Positions 51,201-60,200 of a stretch of 64,000 bases of DNA are shown here, in pieces. This stretch comes from Tretioscincus oriximinensis. Taxonomy: Eukaryota; Chordata; Lepidosauria; Squamata; Gymnophthalmidae. A program made the position numbers and the translations under genes. The notes under the pieces are model-generated. The model did no database searches. It was not told where the DNA came from and saw only the letters and a program-made list of their open reading frames with translations. The stretch spans positions 34,016 to 98,015 of the forward strand of contig JAJVDF010000449.1 in assembly GCA_022410635.1 (NCBI GenBank), in the 5' to 3' direction. Each line of letters begins with the position of its first letter. The stretch's first letter is position 1.

Positions 51201-54200
51201 ACACCACCTCAGGTAAGTACCGGTGTTCATTTCACAGAGGACGGAACCGGGAAGGGATGTCAGACAGTGGGACGTACCAAAGCAAATCCCAAGGAAAGGG
51301 TGGGAGACTAGGAGGAGTGTTCTCCCTCAAAGCCTGAACCATAAAAGATATTTTGGTGGATGACCCTTCCCATGGAGCCCCTACTGGATTGGAAAATGTC
51401 CAGTTTATAGTGGCGAGTGAATGTGGAAGGATTTCTCCAGGTGGCTGCAGAGCAGACCTCTTCAAGAGAGGCCCTGTTATAGAAGGCCCAGGATGCTGCG
51501 GCCGATCTGGTAGAATGAGCAAGAATGCCTGACGGGGGAGACTTACCCGACAGGCGATATGCTATCTTTATACATTCCACCACCCAAAAGGCAATGGTCT
51601 TAGGAGAGGCCGGGAGCCCCTTCTTTATAGGGTGAAAAAGAATAAATAAAGATTCTGTTTTCCTGAATGGCTTGGTTCTTTTAAAGTGTATAAGTAAGGC
51701 CCTTCTAACATCCAGGGCCTGCCAGTACCTCTCGAGGGGGGTCTTTGGGTTGGGACAGAAAGAAGGGACATGCAGGAAGGCGTCCCTATGGAACCTGGAG
51801 TCGACCTTGGGGCGGAACAGAGGATTGGTCCTGAGAGTGATGAGATCACTAGAGACCTGGAAACATTGAGGATGGATGGACAAGGCAGCCAATTCAGAAA
51901 CTCTCCGGGGCGAGACTATGGCCAATAGGAAGACGGTCTTATAAGTGAGATGAAGGAGGGAGGCCTCCTCCAGAGGCTCGAAGGGTGCACCGGTGAGGGC
52001 TTTAAGAACCGTGTGCAAACGCCATACTGGGAAGCGGTGAGAGGTAGGTGGTCTAATCAGCTTAATCGATCTGAGGAATTTCTGAATATGTGGGTGAGCT
52101 GAGAGAGGGGAGACCGCAGACACGTCAATGACAGATGCCAGAGCCGCCACATGACGTTTTAGGGTACTGTGGGCAAGTCCAAGAGCTGCCCCCTGTTGGA
52201 GGAAGGCTAAAACAGCATCTATGGGAGGAGAGAAGGGGTCAATATCTGAAGCCCGAGCCCAATCACAGAAAATCCTCCAGGTGGAGCTATAAACACGCAA
52301 AGTCGATTGTCTTTTGTCTGATACCAAGGTGTTAATAACCTCCTCTGGGTAACCCATTAGTCTAAACTGCGACCTCTGACCCTCCACGCAGTCAGAGAAA
52401 GCCAGGCTGGGTCGGGATGTAGAACCCCCGCCTGAGAGAGGAGGTCTTGGCGAGCTGGAAGAGGGACCGGCTCGTCCACTGCCAGACTGCGAAGCAGCGG
52501 GAACCACGGTCTGCGCGGCCAGAAAGGAATAATTAATATGACCGTAGAGTGAGACTGACGAAGGCGAACTAGAAATCTGTGGATGAGAGGGGTTGGAGGG
52601 AAGGCGTACAGGAGGCCTGGGGGCCACGGATGAGTGAGAGCGTCNACGCCTTCCGCTTGAGGTTGAAGGAAGCGGGTCAGAAAGCGTGGGAGCTGGGTGT
52701 TCTCCGGGGAGGCAAAAAGGTCCATGACCGGGGTGCCCCAGCGTAAGGTGAGGTCCTGGAAGACTTCCGGATTCAGGGCCCACTCCATCGGAGGAAGGGA
52801 ATGGCGACTGAGGGCATCTGCTGCCGTGTTGAGCGTACCCTGAATGTGAAGAGCGGAGAGAGATACAACGTTAGACTCCGCCCAAGAAAAGATGGTACTG
52901 GAAAGCTTCATTAGCGCTCTAGACCTAGTACCCCCCTGGCGGTTGATATGAGCTTTAGCTGTTGAGTTGTCTGTCCTGATAAGGACATGAGAGCTCTTGA
53001 CCAAGGGAGCAAAGGATAACAGGGCAAGATGTATNGCCTTCAGCTCCAGCCAATTGATAGAGCGGGAGGAGCGATGGGAACCCCAGGTCCCCTGGGCCGT
53101 CCTGCCCATACAATGGGCACCCCAGCCTGAAAGGCTGGCGTCTGTAGTGATCACTATCTTCTCCGGAGCAGAGAGGGGGACACCCANNGACAAATGTTCC
53201 CTGGAGGACCACCAAACAAGAGAGAGCTTGACCTCAGGCGAAAGGGTAAGNAGCCTATGGGTTTTGGCTGCNATGAGGCGTGCGTAAGGGAGAAGCAACC
53301 ACTGNAAGGGTCTGGAGTGGAAGCGAGCCCACGGGCAAATATCAAACACAGAAACCATTTTCCCTAAGAGTCTGGCCAGAGTCATAAGGGAGGGGGTAGG
53401 GTCCCGTTGGCAGGCCNGGGACAGAGTACAAATGGCCTGGATCCTGTCCGAATCCGGGCNGACAAGGAAAGCAGCGGTATCAAAATGGACCCCCAAGTGA
53501 TCTAAGCATCTGGATGGGGNGAGAGAGCTTTTCTCAAAATTAATGAGGAACCCATGCTCCTGGAGTTGGTTGATAGTATGGGAAGCTGCCTTGGATGCTT
53601 CCTCAGCCGAGTCCGCCACCAATAACAGGTNGTCCAAGTAAGNATAGATGTTGATACCTTGGAGTCTGAGGACCCCTATCAGCTGGTCCAGAATTTTACT
53701 GAACACCCGGGGGGCNCTAGAGAGGCCAAAGGNGAGGACTCTGAACTGCCATTGCGAGCTTCCTAGGGCAAACCTGAGGAACTTCCTGTGGGCAGGATGG
53801 ATAAGGACGTGCAGGTAGGCATCGGATAGATCCAAGGAGACTAAAAATTGGTTGAATAGATAAACGAATAGATTGGACGGTTTCCATTTTAAACTTTTTT
53901 ACTAACATGAATTTATTAACAAATCGTAAATTCAAAATTGAACGCCAACCCCCAGAACGTTTCTTTATAACGAAAAAGAAAGAATAAACTCCAGATCCTC
54001 TTTCTGATTGAGGAACTGGTTCAATGGCACCAATGGATTTCAATCTATCAAGCTCCAANGAGAGNTGATGTCTTTTAGATCCACCGGATGAAGAGAGGGA
54101 TTGAAGAAANCTGCAAGGAGGAGTAGAAGCCAGTTCCAGAGAGTATCCAGAGGAGACTACACTCTGCACCCAGGGATCTATAGATGGGGAGGACCAGGCG

Positions 54201-57200
54201 TGAGCGAAGGAGCTCAGTCTGCCTCCCACAGGTACTAGTCAATCTCGTTTCTGAGGNCGAAAAGGTTGACCNCGGCCTCCAGAGGANTGTTGTCTAGGCG
54301 GCTGGCCTTGTTGTCTGGGCCTGTTCCAATTGGGNCNGAAGCCCGAAGAGTAGGGCCTCTGGTACCGGTTGGAGGGAAAATACGGTCTGCTATAATTCCT
54401 CCTGGGAGAAGAATACTTCTTATCCCTACCGCTGGANGAAGAAGCTTGATGAGAAGCTGGACGGGATGGCATAACCTTCTTCTTGCCACGCGCTTCCACC
54501 AGGATGTCTTTGAGGGCTTCATCCCCAAAAAGAAGTCCACCAACGAAAGGAGAGGCAGCCAGGTTCGCTTTGGAAGTAGAGTCCACGTTCCAAAATTTTA
54601 GCCAGAGTGCTCTCCTGGCCGCCACGTTGTATACCATGGCTCTGGAACCAAGGAGGAGTGTGTCGAAGGCGGNATCNGCTAGNAAAGCCAGAACCTTACT
54701 AATGTATTGAAGNGGNCTGGCNGATTGACCAGGCAGCACACNGGCTGCTAGAAGGGCATCTGACCATTTCAGACCGGCTCTAGCGAAGAGAGACAAATAG
54801 GAGCAAGATTTGGTGATGAGGGCCTCAGTTTCNTATTCCCTCTTAAGCATAGTCTCTATTTTTTTGTCCTGGTCTTTAAGGGGTGTGTCCCCCGGCTTGG
54901 GGGCCACACACTGGGACACTAGCGCACACACCGGGGCGTCCACTAGGGGAGTTTTCCATAGATCAGGCTNCCCCATGTCACCGGAGAGGAACCTCCTGGG
55001 AATAGGANGAACCTTGGCAGTGCGGTTGGGTGTTTCCCACTCCTTGAGCACTTCTCTTTTAAATGATTTAGGAAAAGGAGCCGACGGAGGAGGCTGGACT
55101 GGAGACAGCATCAAGTTGGTAAGTTCTTCAGCTAGGTCGTCAGGTAGAGATTGAATAGGNTGCATNTTAAGAGATGGAAGCATTTTTCCCAAAAGTTTGG
55201 GGAACTCGTCCAGTGGAAACAGGCGAGGNACCGCTACTTGCNGGGCGATAGGAGGTTCTGAAGAGGGCGCCCCTTCAGTATCTTCCGCAAAAAGATCAGA
55301 GAAGGCATCAGGTAAATGAGGTTCCTGAGGAGTTTCGTCCTGAGGAACTAGAGGAAAATCGTCGTCACTGGAGAGAACAGGGTCGAATTCCGAGAGTGGT
55401 GCTGGAGAGGGAGGAGATGAAGGAAAGTCCTCCCATTCTTGCTCAGTTTGGAGATGCTTCCTTTTGCACAGCGCTTTGCGAGGAGCAGCTGGAGCCTCTG
55501 GGATAGGAGGAGCAACGGGTTCCCTGTCAGGGGAGCGCTTGCATTTCCTAGTGTCCTTATGCTTGCGCCTGGGAGCCTCAGGTTCTGGAACGTCCTGTTT
55601 AGGCGCTTTCTTGCCTTTAGGGCGTTTGTGAGGCAATTTAGAATGGCTCTTCTTTTGCCTAGAAGGCGGAGGAGAAGCGCTGGACTCACGAGAGAGGGTG
55701 CGCTGATGTTTCTTATGAGATCTACCACTGTCTGGGGTAGAATCCTCAGTGTCCGAGCCAAATAAGCCTTCCAGAATAGGAATAGGAGCGCGAGAGGGCT
55801 GAGCTGCAGTTTGGCTTTTGAAGAAATCCAGCATGCCCTCCATTACCATCCTCAAAGATTCCAGAGATTGAGGGGGGNTGCCGTCCGGCACAGAAGGAGG
55901 CGCGGGTGCGCTCGGAGGCCTAGCTGGCACGTGCGCATCGCCTGTAGCCCCAGAGTCCGCTGGGGGGGCGGGACGCAATGGCGTTGGCGCGCCCGGTAAA
56001 GGCGCGGCCGGGGGCTTGGGAGCCGGCTTCGCGCGCGTTTTAGGGCGAGGCGGCGCTGGNGCGGGCAGCTCCGGAGGCGCGACGGCCGCTTTTTTAGTTT
56101 TTTCTTTAGAGCCTGAGGGCTTGGAAGGTCCCGCGGCGCTGGTATCCATGCTCGTTGGTTTCCGAGCGCCGGCTGGGACCACGTGGTCGGCTGGAAAACG
56201 CCCGGGGAGCGAGTCCTTGCCGGCAGGGGAGCTTGCTTCGCCGGGCGGGCTCTGCGTTGTAGGCACGAGGCTGGGGGCTAGCGACCCCGAAGGGAAGCAG
56301 GGCACCCCAAGAATTTTGTCCAAAAAGTGCCTAAAAGCCGCTGCTTCGTCGGGAGTGGGGGGGCGCGCCCAAAACTCCCAAAGTCCGGTTTCCCTCAGCC
56401 TCGGGGCGGACAAGCGGCTGGAGCGACGGGGGAACCGACCAGCTAAGGAGGGGACCACCACGTCGTCGACGCTGGGGGGGTCAGACTCACCAGAGCCCCC
56501 AGAAACGAGTTCCATAGACGGTAGGAAGGAAAATTTTCAAAGTCAGCAGTGGGTCAAGTCCGTGTCTTTCCTGCAAGAAGCGACAGAAGACTGGGGCTCC
56601 TCCCCCTGGGAGGGGGTGCTATGGGTAGGATTGTTCCATTCTGTCGCTTCCTGCAGGGGACCTGATGGATTAACCCACTGTCTGACATCCCTTCCCGGTT
56701 CCGTCCTCTGTGAACAGCATTTTAGTTAGAACTTCCTACTCTTATTCATATTTCAATTCAGTTTCAAGAGTAGCATCTAAGTATCACTCTGTGAAGTGCA
56801 AAGGCAGGGGTCCCTAAAAAAATTATCTTATTTTGGAGAAGGCCTTATATTTTGAGCACCCTCAAAAATCCTGAAAAATCACGCTAGGGTTTATTTTGGA
56901 GGAAACAGGTATTTGGTATACAATATAGGGTAGGGATTCTGTCAGGTGCACATCAAAGAGAATTTTATTTTTTCCAGTTGATCTAAGCAGGAACTAAAGT
57001 TTAGGAGAGTCAGATCAGAAAACAAAGATTTAAACACCTTCTGTCTCCATATATCACACCTTTACAAACAGGAATGAGTTTTATCACACAGACAAATAAG
57101 GTCTTCCATAATTGAGCTGTGTTCTGGTTCTACCCATCTTCCAAAGATATTGCAATCAGTTCTGTTTTTCTAGAAATACAAGATTTGTATAGGAGGGTGC

Positions 57201-60200
57201 CCACGTTAAAAGCCAGCTTCATGAACACTGGACGGCAAAATGATTTGGAGAAGGGGTTTGAATTTTGGTTGCCAAATTACTTCAGATTCTGATTTCTGTT
57301 GTGCACTTATAGTGCTGCCTTGCACAAGCATGAAATACCTGCTCATGCTTTTCTTTCCCTTCCACTAGCCTTATGATCAGTTTAGCCATTTACTTAACTG
57401 GTGGCATTTTGGGGAGGGGCCAATCCAGCACAAACTTTATTCTATGAGAAGACGGAAACACACAATATTTGTGGTCAGAATCACATTGTTCCTAACGTTC
57501 AGCAGTATCTTCTAAATAAATTATTATCTGTAATACCTTTATATCATCTTGTACTCTAAAGAGCGTTTCCCATATTTCTGGAAGTTTATGAATTATGTCA
57601 TCCAAGGGTCTTCCGCGTAGCAAGTCATTCAATGCTAGACAACTATAACAATAAAAGCAAAATGGAATTGATCTTGTAAAATCTCTAAGGTGTTTCAATG
57701 CCCATTTACATGGAAGATTATCAGGGACAAAACTTGGATAATTATGCTTCCTAAAACAATTTGCGCATATAATTTCAGCAGTTCTGAAACAATATAATCT
57801 GATTTAGGATCATTAAGAGACAAAATTGCAGAAGATTCCACTGCTTTTCAAAAAGTGATACAAAAGTACAAAATTCCATGTACAACTCTTTGGATTCATG
57901 TGTATCAGATATCTTGATTCATATCATAGACATTTTGATTATATATAAACATGAAGACAAAACCAATTAATGCTGCCATTCTAATCTGCACAAAAATCTT
58001 TCACATATTATCTGGGATCTTAAAAGCACACACAAAAATCCCCCCCCCTTACTCTATGGAAACTTGAAGGAATTCTAGTATCTCAAACTTACAATTGTGA
58101 GAAAACTGTTAACCTTATGGAATTGAATGGCTTTTAAAATGTGATCCAGCTTTCATTTGTTTTGTAAATAAAACTACTGTACATTTATTTCCTATTATTC
58201 AGATAATGATTATATTGCAATCTGGAAGCCATTTCTGCTGAAATGCAAATAATTTTTTGTTCACAATTAGAAACATGTTTACCCAGAAATAGGTTATTTT
58301 CCTAGGAGCATAAGCCCACTATGTGTGATCAGAACAAGCAGCTATTTTTCATCCTTAGGTTTCTAGTTCTCATCATTCCTGAACACAAACATTGAAGATT
58401 TAGACTATGGTAGATCCTGAATGGGGCCTCCAGATAATATGGCCCTATTTTGGGATATGACAGAGTCAGGAAGGAATGCTGTAAAACAACCAAGTAGCTC
58501 TGGATCTTCCACCATAGCCACTACCTTGACCACAGTAAACTGTTCAATAAAGATGTAGTTGTTATTTTAATGTTTTGTATTGGCATGTCTGCTACATTTT
58601 GCAACTTGATTATTTGCATTTTATATAGGTATTTATATTTAAATGTAAATTAAAAAATATATAACTAATATAAGTTTTTAAAAAGACCATACCTAGACTC
58701 TCGGATTCTCCACATGTTACTGGTTAGGTTGCTTATTAAATCATCCAGGATTTCTTTCATGTACTTGTCCACCTGATTAAACAGAAACCAACTCTAAGCA
58801 TTAATAAGCTCTCTGAATCCATAAAAAGAAATGATCATTCATTCGGTGTATGTGAAAAATGTGTGAAAAGCATTGATCCTGTGAAATAAGATGAAAAGGT
58901 TGTTTTTCACTTGGATATTATTCAGATATAAATGGTATATAAATGTAAATAGATAAATATTAAGGAATAACCTAAGAATGAGAGATTATTATGGACTATT
59001 AGAATGAAGAGATAATGGTAATTTAGGACAATTTCTGTGGCTGGAGGATGGAATCCATTATTGGCAAAAACAAAGTATTTATTTATTTATTTATTTACAT
59101 TTATATACCGCCCTATACCCGAAGGTCTCAGGACGGTTAAAACATACTAGCATATTAAAAAACAGCAGTGTCTAAAAGTAGGGAAGGTCATTTTTCTCAG
59201 TCAAAGGCCAGGTCAAATAAGTGCGCCTTCAAGCATTTTCTGAATGTGCATAGAGATAGTGACTGACTTCATGGGGGAGACTATTCCACAGACTGGGGAN
59301 TACCACAGAGAAGGCCCTATGCTGAGTTCCCACCCTCCCTACCACTGAGGGAGATGAAACAATCAGGAGAGCCTCCCCTTCAGATCTCAAGGCATGGCAG
59401 GCTGATATGGGGCCCAAGTTATGTAAGACTTTAAAGGTTAGAGTTAATACCTTGAATTGGGCTCGAAAGCAAATTGGTAGCCAGTGTAGCTCTTTCAAGA
59501 CCTGCATGATATGCATCTGGCTAATTGTTCCAGCCAGCAGTCTAACGGCTGCATTTTGCACCAATGGCAGCTTCCGAACCATTTTCAAGGGCAGCCCCAT
59601 ATAGAGTGCATTGCAATAGTCCAATCTGGAAGTTACACACTGTCAAATGCCTCACCATTCCTCAGGCAACAGGAGCCATTTCCCATCTGCTCATGGTCTT
59701 TCAAAGCGGTCTTCAGGAGGTGAGGACTGATGGGCAAGCATGGGACTTCTGTTTCAAATCTAGGGCACCCTGCCCACTTGCACTGTTCATACCATTCCCT
59801 TGTGGAAAGTGGTTTACAGGTCAAGCAATGTTCAAATCAGGAAGATCTGGCTCACATCTCCTTCACTTAACTGCATCCTGGGATAGGAGCCAGATTGTTT
59901 CAGTACCAGAATGCAAATGGCATAAAGTACTCTTCCCGTGACCTTGAGAAAATGGCCTCCAGCAACCAATCCTGGCAAAGCCTGCAATTTTCTTCCTACA
60001 GCGTTTCTGTGCTGCTGGATCACCATTGTACGATACACACTAATCCTGCATGTGTATCAAAAATGCGAGTTCCAAAAACAGTGACGGACCCTTCATGAGA
60101 TAAAATGTATGTCTGGCTGTAGTGTTACAAAGCCAGCTCAGACAAATGTTTTATAAGCCACTTAAAAGGCTAATGAATAAATATAATCAATAACAATACT

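Larger units (their letters stand above)
50745..56714 (-). mobile_element. DIRS-like YR retrotransposon E (subfamily II), nearly intact
   Basis: A 5970-bp element in the ECPAS intron between exons 5 and 6, sense to ECPAS. The terminal inverted repeats at 50778-50899 and 56588-56709 are identical over 122 bp. The internal complementary region (about 51160-51280) contains the complement of the left end joined to the complement of the right end at 51230/51231, which defines the termini. Gag and YR are open. RT-RNase H-methyltransferase has one frameshift. No target-site duplication is seen. It contains about forty N bases, far more than the flanks. The structure (ITRs, internal complementary region, YR instead of integrase) is diagnostic of DIRS elements. 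Confidence 0.93.

Noticed and set aside
51308..52783. A phage or bacterial integrase acquired by horizontal transfer
   Set aside because: The recombinase is embedded in a DIRS element with RT and RNase H and recurs in other copies here, so it is part of the retroelement.
50745..56714. Reading the RT-bearing elements as endogenous retroviruses or Gypsy elements
   Set aside because: There are no direct LTRs, protease, DDE integrase or envelope. They have inverted repeats, an internal complementary region and a tyrosine recombinase instead.
56016..56729. A 237-aa plus-strand frame opposite DIRS E Gag
   Set aside because: It is the antisense shadow of the G+C-rich Gag coding region and resembles no family.
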